Assembly: GCA_905235525.1 (NCBI GenBank) | Contig: CAJOLW010000022.1 | Coordinates: forward strand, 1-64,000 | From: an uncultured Bacteroidaceae bacterium | GTDB taxonomy: Bacteria > Bacteroidota > Bacteroidia > Bacteroidales > Bacteroidaceae | DNA length: 64,000 nt | Direction: 5' to 3' | In this document: positions 1 to 8,983 of the stretch, one piece after another | Layout of the letters: each line of letters begins with the position of its first letter | How positions within the stretch are numbered: the stretch's first letter is position 1 | The notes under the pieces: generated by a model | What the model was told of the DNA's origin: nothing | Database searches by the model: none | What the model saw: only the letters and a program-made list of their open reading frames with translations | Made by a program: the position numbers and the translations under genes

Positions 1-1
1 A

Positions 2-601
2 TTGGCAAAGGCTGGGTTGTTGACCAACGACATCTCCGTGAACGCCATCACAGGTTCGACAGGTGCAGGTCAGAAGCCTGGAGCAACGACTCATTTCTCA
101 TGGAGAAACAACAACTTCTCGGTCTATAAACTCTTCACCCACCAGCACCTGCACGAGATTTGCCAGACGCTGAACGAGTTGAAGCCTGAGGGTGCACCCC
201 ATGTGGTGGACACATTGGATGAGGGTTTTGAAGCAGAAGGAATTACGGTTGACTTCATCCCTTACAGAGGTGACTTCGCAAGGGGCATCTTCTGCACGGA
301 GGTGGTGACATTAAGCCCCCTCCCAACCTCCCCCAAGGGGGAGGAGTTAGTCACCCTCTACAAAAACTTTTACGAAAGGGCTGCTTTTACGCACTACAGC
401 GACCAATCCCTCGACCTCAAGCAAGTGGTCAACACCAACAAGGCATTGGTACACGTGGAGGTCTTCGGACGAAAAGTCGTCATCACTTCCATGATTGACA
501 ACCTCCTGAAAGGTGCCGTGGGTCAGGCAGTACAAAATATGAACATCATGTTCGGCTTGGACGAAAGAGCCGGATTGAACTTGAAGGCAAGCGCATTCTA
601 G
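2..601 (+). CDS. argC: N-acetyl-gamma-glutamyl-phosphate reductase, C-terminal part
   Basis: Third enzyme of arginine synthesis: NADPH-dependent reduction of N-acetylglutamyl phosphate (N-acetyl or N-succinyl in Bacteroidetes) to the semialdehyde. The 5' end lies outside the window; about 200 residues remain. Visible family features are the GSTGAGQKPG stretch, FIPYRGDFARGIF near residue 85, and a C-terminus ending in NLLKGAVGQAVQNMN and LKASAF. Between GIFCTEVV and LYKNFYE the protein carries LSPLPTSPKGEEL, which is the translation of a palindromic repeat (313-344) also present outside genes nearby; from memory of Bacteroides homologues this segment is about five residues longer than usual. 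The reading frame stays open through it. argD follows after about 180 bp, the usual Bacteroidetes order. Family assignment is secure; that the repeat-bearing enzyme works is inferred. Confidence 0.93.
   Translation: MAKAGLLTNDISVNAITGSTGAGQKPGATTHFSWRNNNFSVYKLFTHQHLHEICQTLNELKPEGAPHVVDTLDEGFEAEGITVDFIPYRGDFARGIFCTEVVTLSPLPTSPKGEELVTLYKNFYERAAFTHYSDQSLDLKQVVNTNKALVHVEVFGRKVVITSMIDNLLKGAVGQAVQNMNIMFGLDERAGLNLKASAF
313..344. repeat. Palindromic G/C-rich repeat inside argC
   Basis: AAGCCCCCTCCCAACCTC followed by a CCCCC-AA-GGGGG palindrome. The same unit recurs at 601-634 and, inverted, at 748-781. Here it is read in frame and contributes about 13 residues to ArgC. Related units surround ackA (56274-56400 and 57600-57808). 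Confidence 0.9.
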
Positions 602-634
602 CCCCCCTCCCAACCTCCCCCAAGGGGGAGGGGT
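601..634. repeat. Palindromic repeat directly after argC stop
   Basis: Nearly identical to 313-344, beginning at the last base of the argC stop codon. Together with the inverted copy at 748-781 it brackets the argC-argD gap. Between them (635-747) I see no gene and no convincing promoter. Confidence 0.88.
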
Positions 635-747
635 GCTATTCAGTTTGTTTGACATCAATATAAGTATAATTACAGAAAACTCACATCCATTCTCTCTCCT
701 CTTGGAGGATTAGGAAAAACTCAAACGCCCAACACCCCGAATGGCGT

Positions 748-781
748 TCCTCCCCTTTGGGGGAGGTTAGGAGGGGGCTTC
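748..781. repeat. Inverted palindromic repeat forming the argD leader
   Basis: Reverse complement of the unit at 601-634. It ends three bases before the argD ATG at 784, so its GGAGG sequences sit in the position of a Shine-Dalgarno site. Bacteroidetes genes seldom use such sites, so its role in translation is inference. Confidence 0.85.
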
Positions 782-783
782 TT

Positions 784-1929
784 ATGCAACTATTTGACGT
801 ATATCCACTTTTTGACATCGCCATCGAGCGCGGCAAGGGTTGCCACGTGTGGGACGAGAACGGTCAGGAGTATCTTGACCTCTATGGCGGTCACGCTGTC
901 ATCAGCATCGGGCATTGCCATCCTCACTATGTGGAGGCGATGACCCAACAGTTGAACAAGTTGGGCTTTTACAGCAACTCCGTACAGAATCCCCTTCAGA
1001 AGGAACTGGCTCAGCGTCTGGGCAAGGCATCGGGCTATGAGGACTACCAAATCTTCCTCATCAACTCAGGAGCCGAAGCCAATGAGAACGCGCTGAAACT
1101 CGCCTCCTTCTACAACGGCAGAACTCGTGTGCTGTCAATGGAGAAAGCATTCCACGGGAGAACATCCCTCGCTGTAGAGGTGACGAACAATCCCAAAATC
1201 ATTGCCCCCATCAATGCGAACGGACATGTTACATACCTGCCCATCAACGACATCCAACCCTGGAAGGAAGAGATTGAGAAGGGCGACGTGTGTGCCGTCA
1301 TCGTCGAGTGCATCCAAGGAGTAGGCGGCATCCGCTGTGTGACCAAAGAGTTTCTGCAAGAGTTGCGCATCCTCTGCGACCAGCACAACACCGTGCTCAT
1401 CTGCGACGAGATCCAGTGTGGCTATGGCCGTTCAGGTAAGTTCTTCGCTCATCAGCACCTTGACGTCAAGCCTGACATCATCACGGTGGCCAAAGGCATC
1501 TGCAACGGATTCCCGATGAGTGGTGTGCTCATCTCGCCCAAGTTCCAGCCCGTCTATGGCCAGTTAGGCACCACATTTGGCGGCAACCACCTCGGCTGTG
1601 CTGGAGCCATCGCCGTGCTCGACGTAATTGAGCAGGAAGGACTGGTGGAGAATGCTGCCAAGGTGGGCAAGTACTTGATTGACACTCTCAAGGCAGAACA
1701 GGCAGCAGGCAACCTGCCCCATGTGGTGGACATTCGTGGAAAAGGCTTGATGATTGGCATCGAGTTGGACATCCCCTACAAGGAGCCACGCACACGCCTC
1801 ATCAAGGAGGAACATTGTTTCACAGGCTGTTCAGGCACCAACGTCATCCGCTTGCTTCCCCCTCTCTGCCTGTCAATGAACGAAGCCAAACAATTCATTG
1901 AAAAATTCAAGAAGGTTCTTGGGGCATAA
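784..1929 (+). CDS. argD: Acetylornithine aminotransferase
   Basis: PLP enzyme of arginine synthesis that transaminates the N-acylglutamate semialdehyde made by ArgC. Class-III aminotransferase features: NSGAEANENALKLA near residue 100, FHGRT, the PLP-contacting LICDEIQCGYGRSG, and the catalytic lysine in DIITVAKGICNGFPMSG. The 381-residue length is normal. The frame is open from a TTG at 757, but those codons are repeat sequence, so ATG 784 is chosen: MQLFDVYPLFDIAIERGKG is the expected N-terminus. The gene's last codons form the left arm of a terminator hairpin. Could act as succinylornithine aminotransferase if the pathway uses succinylated intermediates. Confidence 0.94.
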   Translation: MQLFDVYPLFDIAIERGKGCHVWDENGQEYLDLYGGHAVISIGHCHPHYVEAMTQQLNKLGFYSNSVQNPLQKELAQRLGKASGYEDYQIFLINSGAEANENALKLASFYNGRTRVLSMEKAFHGRTSLAVEVTNNPKIIAPINANGHVTYLPINDIQPWKEEIEKGDVCAVIVECIQGVGGIRCVTKEFLQELRILCDQHNTVLICDEIQCGYGRSGKFFAHQHLDVKPDIITVAKGICNGFPMSGVLISPKFQPVYGQLGTTFGGNHLGCAGAIAVLDVIEQEGLVENAAKVGKYLIDTLKAEQAAGNLPHVVDIRGKGLMIGIELDIPYKEPRTRLIKEEHCFTGCSGTNVIRLLPPLCLSMNEAKQFIEKFKKVLGA

Positions 1930-1945
1930 CCCCGAGAACCTTTTT
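1912..1945 (+). terminator. Intrinsic terminator of the arg operon
   Basis: AAGGTTCT-T-GGGG, loop CATAA, CCCC-G-AGAACCTT, then a T-run. The left arm lies inside the argD 3' end and the stop codon is in the loop. Confidence 0.85.
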
Positions 1946-1960
1946 CTTATATTCTTCAAA

Positions 1961-2884
1961 TCATACGAAAAATAACGCTACACCTACCACACTGATGATG
2001 GCACCAAGAATTTCGAGAGGAGTTACTTTTTGTTTGAAGAAATACCAAGAAGGAAGAAGAATGAAGATGGGTGTCATCGCCATGATGGTCTGAGCAATGC
2101 CCGTAGAGGTGTAGAGAGTTGCCATGAGAGAAAGGCTGACGCCGAGAAAAGGGCCTGTCAGTGTGGCAAGAAGGGCGAAAGCCATACCTCTACGGTCGCG
2201 ACACACAGAGGCCACTTTTCGGGTCTTGCCCGTCAACAGCATGGTCAGCGTGAATCCGACCAAGCCTGTGACGGCACGGATGAAGGTGCTGGCAAAAGGC
2301 ATGACGTCGAGTGCCGACGGCGAGGTGATGAGCCCCTCGTAGTGCACCATGCCCATCTTGCTGAGCACAAGCCCGATGCCCTGCCCCACCCCAGCACCAA
2401 TGCCAAGCAGCACACCCTTGAGGGGGAGTTTGAGATTCAGGCGGTGATGTCCCCCACCCTTGGAAAGCACGCTCATGCCAATGCCAAACATGGTGATGAG
2501 CATGCCGAGAATGGCCAGCGGCGACATCCGTTCGCCGAGCAGAATGAGGCCAAAGACAGAGGCTGCCGCTGGAGCCAACGTCATGAAGAGTTGACCAAAG
2601 CGCCCGCCGATGAGCAGATAGGAGTTGAAGAGGCAGTAGTCGCCCAGCACATAACCGACGAAACCCGAGAGCGAGAGCCAAAGCCAGGTCTCCGCATCGG
2701 CATCCTGCGGAAACGGAGAACCGCACGTGACCCACAGCAGAATGCTGAGGAAGAACAGGGTGAACATCATACGGACGATGTTCAAGCCCACAGGGGACAA
2801 ACGTTTTGCAGCCACCTCGGAGGCTAAGGTTGTGACCGTCCAAAGCAGAGCAACTGTCAATGCTATCAATTCACCTTTATACAT
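1961..2884 (-). CDS. EamA/DMT-family membrane permease
   Basis: A 307-residue hydrophobic protein with about ten predicted membrane helices arranged as two EamA repeats, the architecture of the drug/metabolite transporter superfamily. Typical features are the N-terminal ALTVALLWTVTTLASEVAAKR, the LGDYCLFNSYLLIGGRFGQL segment, ILLGERMSPLAILGMLIT at the end of the first repeat and a matching QKVTPLEILGAIISVVGVALFF at the end of the second. It is a single gene, convergent with argD. The substrate cannot be told from sequence; amino acids or other metabolites are possible. No operon partner is evident. Confidence 0.85.
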   Translation of the reverse strand: MYKGELIALTVALLWTVTTLASEVAAKRLSPVGLNIVRMMFTLFFLSILLWVTCGSPFPQDADAETWLWLSLSGFVGYVLGDYCLFNSYLLIGGRFGQLFMTLAPAAASVFGLILLGERMSPLAILGMLITMFGIGMSVLSKGGGHHRLNLKLPLKGVLLGIGAGVGQGIGLVLSKMGMVHYEGLITSPSALDVMPFASTFIRAVTGLVGFTLTMLLTGKTRKVASVCRDRRGMAFALLATLTGPFLGVSLSLMATLYTSTGIAQTIMAMTPIFILLPSWYFFKQKVTPLEILGAIISVVGVALFFV

Positions 2885-3091
2885 TGTGCTTCAAGTTTGT
2901 GAGATGATGACGACCTTTCAACATGCCCAAAATAAACAACCTTCGTCATTCCCCTAACGAAATACCTTCATATACAAATTCATTAATAATGAAGTTTATC
3001 ATTTGCCCATTTTTTCTGCACTCAAGATCTATTTCTAATGCGAAATTACAACTATTTTGTGGGTCTCACAATTTTTATGACAGATTTTACT

Positions 3092-3099
3092 TAACTTTG
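3092..3099 (+). promoter_or_regulatory. Possible promoter -7 element for the UpxY-like gene
   Basis: TAACTTTG matches the Bacteroidetes -7 consensus TAnnTTTG. A TTTG at -33 with normal spacing is absent. Predicted start is near 3105, about 30 nt before the preferred ATG at 3136. Confidence 0.45.
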
Positions 3100-3135
3100 C
3101 CGCGTTTTATGACACCACATTATATAAAACCCCTC

Positions 3136-3708
3136 ATGGAAAACGTAACTAAGACAACAATATCACCATATCCATCGTATGACGTCCCACAATGGTTCGC
3201 CCTAAAAGTCAGCCGAAAGGAGGCTCTGGCAACATCCATATTGGAAAAAGAAGGATTGCGCACCTATTGTCCGATGGTTGCGACAGACACCACCATACAG
3301 GGAAAGAAGGTGATTGTAGAGCGTCCTCTGATTCCTAACACAATCTTTGTCTTTGCTCCATTCCATCAACTGAACTCCTTGAAGAATGCGAACCCATTCA
3401 TCACCTATTGCTACAAAAAGGTGGATGGCAAATTCAAGATACTGGAGGTACCTGCACGAGAGATGGAACTTTTCATTGAGTCATCCACCAAGATGAAGAA
3501 CGACATCACCTATTTCCATCCAGAAGAAGTGGCATTGAGACAAGGAGATCACGTAAAGATTGTTGGCGGTCTTTTCGATGGGTACGAAGGTACACTTCTG
3601 AAAGCCAAAGGACGTGCCAAACGTATGTTCCTCATCAACTTCGAGATGCTTGGTGCGCTTGGAACGCACATCGAGCCACAATACATCCGAATCATCAAAA
3701 AGAAATGA
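3136..3708 (+). CDS. UpxY-family transcription antiterminator (NusG-like)
   Basis: A 190-residue NusG paralogue. An NGN-type domain covers about residues 12-115 (WFALKVSRKEALATSILEKE at its start) and a KOW-like segment follows at about 130-160 (LRQGDHVKIVGGLFDGYEGT). In Bacteroides, UpxY proteins bind RNA polymerase in the untranslated leader of their own capsule operon and prevent premature termination. The start at 3136 is chosen because upstream codons overlap the promoter-like element. Unusually, this gene sits at the far, promoter-distal end of the polysaccharide locus and points towards it, rather than being its first gene. No UpxZ-type inhibitor is visible. A role for this protein at the locus is inferred from family and location. 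Confidence 0.85.
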   Translation: MENVTKTTISPYPSYDVPQWFALKVSRKEALATSILEKEGLRTYCPMVATDTTIQGKKVIVERPLIPNTIFVFAPFHQLNSLKNANPFITYCYKKVDGKFKILEVPAREMELFIESSTKMKNDITYFHPEEVALRQGDHVKIVGGLFDGYEGTLLKAKGRAKRMFLINFEMLGALGTHIEPQYIRIIKKK

Positions 3709-3727
3709 AACACTACAATGACACATT

Positions 3728-3776
3728 AAAAAGGGAGGGTGACCTGCATTATTGCTGGTCACCCTCCCTTTTTTCC
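3728..3776. terminator. Bidirectional terminator between convergent genes
   Basis: A near-perfect 16-bp stem (3729-3744 with 3757-3772, sequence AAAGGGAGGGTGACC and complement) with a 12-nt loop, flanked by an A-run and a T-run so that it can act on both strands. It separates the UpxY-like gene from the end of the polysaccharide locus. Confidence 0.92.
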
Positions 3777-3799
3777 TTTTCAGCAGTAGCCTCCCTGTA

Positions 3800-4612
3800 T
3801 CAAGGAAGAGTCACTGTCCAATAACTATGAGTTGGCGTAATACGACCGAACTTACCCCATTTCGGGTGTTTCTTGAAGTTTTGAAGACCTGCGGCTGGAA
3901 CATTCAGACGAGTCACATGAATCTCACTGAACACGTCCTCACCCAACTCAAATGGCTGCGTCACGCGGAGATTCACCTCAACCAAACTTGTATTGACAAA
4001 AGCCTCATCATCAATATACTCCATAGTAGTCGGCATATTCATCTTCTGAACAATCGTGCCATCGAAAGCATGTTTGCCGATTCGCTTCAGACCTTGCGGA
4101 AGGTTCACCTTCTCCAGTCCCCAACAACCCATAAAAGCACCATCTGGAATCTCTTGAATACCATCTGGAAGGACGATTGACGTCAACTTTTTGCATGTAC
4201 GGAACGCATACGGAGCGATAGTTGTAGCCTGAGCAGGGATAACAAACTCTCCAGTCTTGCCTGGAGGACACAATATTAATGTCTTTCCATCCTTAGAATA
4301 AACAACACCACCCTCCGACTTAAAATTGGGATTCTCTGCATCAACTGTGATATAAACAAGTTTGAAACAATGGTCAATAATATTGTCACCAATCTTTTCA
4401 ACCGATGCAGGAATCGTAAGAGAGGTTATCTCGGTTTTCTTATAGTATGCTGAATCTGGAATTGAGGTTTGACCTGCAGGGATGACCACATCACCAATAT
4501 ATGCCTCGTCAATCGTGACCTCATCCTCTTCCTGCGCTTTCACGAACGAGAATGAAAGCAATGCTAATGCAAATAATATGTATCTCATTTTCTTATTCTT
4601 ATTATGGTTCAT
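3800..4612 (-). CDS. Secreted leucine-rich-repeat (BspA-type) protein
   Basis: A 270-residue protein with a signal peptide (ILFALALLSFSFVKAQ) and LRR_5/BspA-type repeats such as LTSIVLPDGIQEIPDGAF and LEKVNLPQGLKRIGKHAF, spaced about 23 residues. BspA-like repeats occur on surface and periplasmic proteins of oral and gut Bacteroidetes and often bind host or bacterial partners; no specific ligand can be inferred. No type IX sorting tail or lipobox is visible. The ATG overlaps the stop codon of the upstream OmpA-type gene (TAATG), so the two are probably translationally coupled; a second ATG at 4588 fits the signal peptide better. Last gene of the locus. Confidence 0.8.
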   Translation of the reverse strand: MNHNKNKKMRYILFALALLSFSFVKAQEEDEVTIDEAYIGDVVIPAGQTSIPDSAYYKKTEITSLTIPASVEKIGDNIIDHCFKLVYITVDAENPNFKSEGGVVYSKDGKTLILCPPGKTGEFVIPAQATTIAPYAFRTCKKLTSIVLPDGIQEIPDGAFMGCWGLEKVNLPQGLKRIGKHAFDGTIVQKMNMPTTMEYIDDEAFVNTSLVEVNLRVTQPFELGEDVFSEIHVTRLNVPAAGLQNFKKHPKWGKFGRITPTHSYWTVTLP

Positions 4613-5946
4613 TATTCTTGACTTTTTTCTGACTCGAGAATTTGACTGTTACCTCCATCTCTATCAAGGAAGAAAATAACGGCACGGTTCCACTCATTCA
4701 CCGAGGTGTATGGCTGAACGGTATCACCCTTATAGTCTATACGAAGACGATTTTCTGGCACATGGAATTCATTGACAAGCATGTCATATACGGCCTGTGC
4801 ACGTTTTTGGGAGAGACGTAAGTTGTATGCAGGATAAGCCGTTTCGATATCGGCATAACCCGTTACAATCAAGTTGATGTCCGGGTGGGTTGCCAAGAAG
4901 GTTGCCACACTCTTGACATTCTTCTTCTGAGCATCAGTGATATAATAACGGTCCACATAGAATGATACGGTCGTCTGCAATGCCTCATTGAATTTGATCT
5001 TTTCAAAGATTTCTGGGATTGCCATATTCGCCTCATTCAGTTTTTCGTTCTCGTCATCCATCATTCTTGCCAACCGATCCAGAACTGCTGTATCCAAATT
5101 CTTTACATAGTGGAATCGACGACGTCCATGGCAGTCTTTGAAATGGAACTGAGCACCAATCAAAAAATCGAAGTAGGTATCATATACACGGTCATACTCA
5201 TGTCCATTGTATTTATCATCAGTTCCATTAAATGTAACTTCACCTATCACATCCCACATCGGGTTCACTTTCCAACGTCCTTGAAGACCCACATGAGCAG
5301 CAAAGTAGTTACCAGGCTCTGTGTTAACGACATAGCGCATTACGCCAGGCTTCTCATCGGTTCCTGGAACCACCTTCCCACTTTCACGATTAACACCTCT
5401 ACTCATCACAGCACACTTGTCTTTATCAAAGCCAAATGTGTGATTATAACCCAATCCAATAATTCCGATAAGGTTGAACACACGATCCTCCTTATATTTA
5501 AGCAAGATGTTCGTAAAGTTCACCAAACCATCCAGATAGCCAGAGAACATGTTGTAAGTATAATTCCCGAAGTAATCAGGATAGGCGTCACTCAACTCCC
5601 ATTCTGCACGACCTACTTGTGGGTGCAACCCTGCCGTAATACGGACACCAAATGAGGGGTAGAGCCACTTACCCACACCCAAGTTAAAACTCAACTTTTC
5701 ATTATCAAAGAATTTTCCGAATCGAGTGTTCTCTGACATGGAGTGACTGATTCCCACCTGACCTACCAAAAAGATATTATCCAAGAAATGATAGTCATCG
5801 AGATACGCCATCTCGTCATAATACAGGCTGTCTTGATCCAATTTTGTATGGGTGTAAGTGGAATCAACATCTTGATATCCCTGCCCATAAGAGGCGATGC
5901 TTACCAGCAGTGCCGTCATCAATATATATAATTTCTTTGTTGCCAT
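4612..5946 (-). CDS. OmpA-family outer-membrane protein
   Basis: A 444-residue protein: signal peptide (ILMTALLVSIASYGQ), an N-terminal region of about 270 residues with aromatic alternating strands consistent with a beta-barrel, a polar linker, then an OmpA-like peptidoglycan-binding domain at about residues 320-435 (TVSFYVDRYYITDAQ, LIVTGYADIETAYPAYN, LRLSQKRAQAVYDML). The C-terminal domain is expected to sit in the periplasm and tether the barrel to peptidoglycan. It is one of three related proteins in this block (with 5985-7227 and 8984-10225). Its position suggests a role in holding or organising the polysaccharide at the cell surface, which is inference. Confidence 0.82.
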   Translation of the reverse strand: MATKKLYILMTALLVSIASYGQGYQDVDSTYTHTKLDQDSLYYDEMAYLDDYHFLDNIFLVGQVGISHSMSENTRFGKFFDNEKLSFNLGVGKWLYPSFGVRITAGLHPQVGRAEWELSDAYPDYFGNYTYNMFSGYLDGLVNFTNILLKYKEDRVFNLIGIIGLGYNHTFGFDKDKCAVMSRGVNRESGKVVPGTDEKPGVMRYVVNTEPGNYFAAHVGLQGRWKVNPMWDVIGEVTFNGTDDKYNGHEYDRVYDTYFDFLIGAQFHFKDCHGRRRFHYVKNLDTAVLDRLARMMDDENEKLNEANMAIPEIFEKIKFNEALQTTVSFYVDRYYITDAQKKNVKSVATFLATHPDINLIVTGYADIETAYPAYNLRLSQKRAQAVYDMLVNEFHVPENRLRIDYKGDTVQPYTSVNEWNRAVIFFLDRDGGNSQILESEKSQE

Positions 5947-5984
5947 ATCCTAATAAACATTATATTACCTTGTTATCATTTCTA

Positions 5985-7227
5985 TCAATCATTCACTATC
6001 AATTCTATATAGTCTCCTACAGGTTGTATATCCTTTTCGCTTGCAACTACCCGTATTTTCGATGCAGGAAGTTCATAGCGTTCAAGCAAAATATTACGGA
6101 TTGCCTCGGCACGCTTGCGGAACAACTTATCATCCACTCCTGTACTATTTGTTATATAGATGATGCTTCGAGAATTTCTTGCCCACGCATAGGCCGTTGT
6201 GTATATATTTGTCTGCTGCAGACGGTCGATTGTTGTATCACCTTCATCAAAAGCAATCAAGGTGTACATCACCTGAGCCTCCACATCTACCGTATCACAG
6301 TTCTTGCCTTCTTCTCTTCGTCCTATCCCGAATATCATTGATGTCATTCACTTTCTTGATGTATTCGGTCATATCATGGCGTGGATAATAGAAACCCGGT
6401 GCAACACCTCCCTTGTTGTTAAAACGATAACTAACACCCAGAAGGTAGTCCACGTGACCATCCCATGTGTTACTGGTAGTAGGGTTACTATCATAAGAGT
6501 TATCCAAAACACTTCCAATAGCCTCCAAATGAAGATTCCAGTTTCTTGCAATCATGAATGTTCCAGCAAGACCTGCTCTAATATTGATAAGCGAATGCTG
6601 GCGGGTATCATACTTGTCCTTATTATCCAACTGTGCTTTATGGCTATTATCCATGCCTTGCGCCTCCGCAAACTTACCTGTGGTATATCCACTTGAGACA
6701 GAACCACCAATTCCAATAACACCTTGGAAATAGAACTTACGATTCTCACGGAATCCCAAAATCAAATTTGTAAAGTTCAACAGGTATTCAATATCCAAGC
6801 CGTAGGAATTCCACTTGAAGCGGTTGTGATTCATCCAACTATAATCATTCAGGATATTTCCCGCATCATCCAGAACCTGACCAAATTGGTCATCCGTCAC
6901 ACCTGTATTCCGAACATAATTGATTTGGAAACGCACTGTACTGATAGGCGTAATTTCCTTACCTACGGCAATTGCTGCAGCTGGTCCCATCAGTCGGAAA
7001 TACCCTGCATGTGAGTCATCGCTACCAAAGTTCGATGTCACGCCACCGTACAAAGTGACAAACCAGTTGTCTTGGAAATTCGTATTTGCCACATACTTTT
7101 TCTCCACCAACGGAACTTTCAAATCGTCAAATAACGTAACCGTCGAGTCAGCGCGATCTTGTGCAGATGCTACTATGCTTACAAGCACTGCAGCCATTGT
7201 AATTACAATCCTTTTTACCATGCCCAA
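5985..7227 (-). pseudogene. OmpA-family protein, split by a frameshift
   Basis: Two overlapping frames together give one OmpA-type protein. The first (6295-7227, 310 residues) has a signal peptide (VVITMAAVLVSIVASAQ class) and the barrel part, ending in NDINDIRDRTKRRRQEL. The second (5985-6347) encodes a C-terminal OmpA-like domain without any signal peptide (LFRKRAEAIRNILLERYELP). The frame changes within a purine-rich stretch near 6305-6320 (AAGAGAAGAAGG on the minus strand), as expected for one extra base. The intact neighbours 4612-5946 and 8984-10225 have both parts in one frame. Either a sequencing indel, a real mutation or slippage; the first is favoured because similar one-base errors recur in this window. 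Confidence 0.72.
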
Positions 7228-7243
7228 TTCTGTCTTTTAATAT

Positions 7244-8845
7244 TCAGTCTTTTCTTAGAGTATCCAATTCCTTATCTATTTCTTCAAATTTTGAATTATT
7301 GCTCCTAAACTCTGGTACCATCATCTTCATTTTTCTTACAACACTCATATCATCCGAGGTTTTTGAAAGTTCCTCCAATTCATCAAATTGCTTACATACA
7401 TCCTCGTACTCGTACTGCCTTACTTTCGCCACATGAATTTTCGGGTGAACTGTCGGGATTTCCTCTTCTCCCTTGAAGAGGACTTCTTCATACAATTTCT
7501 CTCCATCACGAAGTCCTGTATATTCAATCTTCACATCTCGGCGACCACTGTTCTGTATCATTCTCTTTGCCAAATCTGCTATTTTCACAGGCTGTCCCAT
7601 ATCAAAGACAAACACCTCACCCCCATTTCCCATGGTTCCCGCTTCAAGCACTAATGCACATGCTTCTGGTATCAACATGAAAAAGCGAATAATATCAGGA
7701 TGTGTGACTGTCACCGGACCACCCGCTTCTATTTGCTTTTTAAATAATGGTATCACAGAGCCGTTAGAACCTAAGACATTACCAAACCGAGTGGTGACAA
7801 ATTGTGTTTTCACAGAAGATCCATCCGATGATTTCAATAGATAAGCATTCAAACTTTGGACATAAATTTCACAAAGACGTTTTGAACATCCCATTACGTT
7901 CGTCGGATTTACCGCTTTATCCGTAGATATCATAACAAACTTCTTCACGTGATATTTCACTGACAAATTTGCCAATATACGAGTCCCCACAACATTATTC
8001 TGTATGCTCACGCTTGGATTCTCTTCCATCATTGGCACATGCTTATATGCAGCAGCATGGAACACGTAATCTGGATGATACTGGCTGAATACAGCCTCCA
8101 TCCGATACTGATCTGTAATAGAAGAAACGATGAAAGGGATGGTGATGTTACTCCACTTCTCACGAACTTCCAGCATCAAGTCATGCATTGGAGTTTCCGC
8201 CTGGTCAATCAGAATCAAGGTCTCCGGATTGTAAGCGGCTATCTGGCGAACCATTTCGCTACCAATACTTCCAGCAGCACCTGTCACAACAACCTTCCGT
8301 CCATGCAGAAGATTGCCGATTTTCTCCATATTCACTTCAATCTCCTGACGAGGCAGAAGTTCCACCTCCTCTCGTACATGGCCACGAACAAAATCAAAAA
8401 GATTTCTCGCAACAATTCTCCACAACCACATAAATGCCGTTGAGCACAAGAAAGCCAAGAAAAATACGCGGTACGGGATTTCCGACGTGAATGGGAGCAT
8501 ATCAATCGCCCACCGAAATGCTGCGCACAAGGTAGAACCGAGGAAAGTTGCAAAAGCCGTGCGAGACAAATCCTTAAATACCAATATTTTGGAGACATCG
8601 GCATATGTATGGAAAATCCGCATACCTATGCCATAAAAGATAAGATCCAAAACAAAAGTATAAAGCACCACAGAACCATTCGCCACCAATCGTGCCGGAC
8701 CATACACCAGTGAGTACATCAAAAGCATGGACACAAAGATCAACATCAAATCCAAGATGCTAACTACCCAAAAGGGAAATGCTTCCCTGGAGAAATACCA
8801 ACTGGAGAACTTCTGAATGAAACTTTTATTGCGACTTTCCATCAC
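7244..8845 (-). CDS. Membrane-bound nucleotide-sugar 4,6-dehydratase (CapD/FlaA1/WbpM-like)
   Basis: 533 residues: about four N-terminal membrane helices (residues 20-135), then an extended SDR domain with the NAD(P) motif TGAAGSIGSE (near residue 187), FHAAAYKHVPMMEENP and STDKAVNPTNVMGCSKR. The Met in VMGCSKR stands where classical SDRs have the catalytic Tyr, as known for the WbpM/PglF group. These enzymes convert UDP-GlcNAc to a UDP-4-keto-6-deoxy sugar, the first step to amino-deoxy sugars. The DegT/DnrJ aminotransferase, phosphoglycosyl transferase and GNAT fragment nearby fit a pathway to a 2-acetamido-4-amino-trideoxy first sugar. Exact stereochemistry of the product is unknown. Confidence 0.88.
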   Translation of the reverse strand: MMESRNKSFIQKFSSWYFSREAFPFWVVSILDLMLIFVSMLLMYSLVYGPARLVANGSVVLYTFVLDLIFYGIGMRIFHTYADVSKILVFKDLSRTAFATFLGSTLCAAFRWAIDMLPFTSEIPYRVFFLAFLCSTAFMWLWRIVARNLFDFVRGHVREEVELLPRQEIEVNMEKIGNLLHGRKVVVTGAAGSIGSEMVRQIAAYNPETLILIDQAETPMHDLMLEVREKWSNITIPFIVSSITDQYRMEAVFSQYHPDYVFHAAAYKHVPMMEENPSVSIQNNVVGTRILANLSVKYHVKKFVMISTDKAVNPTNVMGCSKRLCEIYVQSLNAYLLKSSDGSSVKTQFVTTRFGNVLGSNGSVIPLFKKQIEAGGPVTVTHPDIIRFFMLIPEACALVLEAGTMGNGGEVFVFDMGQPVKIADLAKRMIQNSGRRDVKIEYTGLRDGEKLYEEVLFKGEEEIPTVHPKIHVAKVRQYEYEDVCKQFDELEELSKTSDDMSVVRKMKMMVPEFRSNNSKFEEIDKELDTLRKD

Positions 8846-8864
8846 TCTGGAATAAAAAACGCTA

Positions 8865-8872
8865 CAAAATTA
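8865..8872 (-). promoter_or_regulatory. Possible internal promoter before the dehydratase gene
   Basis: Reads TAATTTTG on the minus strand (consensus TAnnTTTG), about 20 nt before the ATG at 8845. The -33 region reads TTTC rather than TTTG, so this is a weak call in a 138-bp gap. Confidence 0.35.
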
Positions 8873-8983
8873 CAACAAAATTGCCAACTACGGAAATTTA
8901 TACACGACTTTTGTTCTCTTTCTCCTCATTTTCTGCCAAATAGTCATTGTTTCACCATAAAAATTAACACTCACATGTCAATT

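Noticed and set aside
2030..2827. Long open frame on the plus strand opposite the DMT permease
   Set aside because: Product is rich in His, Glu and Arg with no family features; the minus-strand frame encodes a clear membrane protein. It is a shadow.
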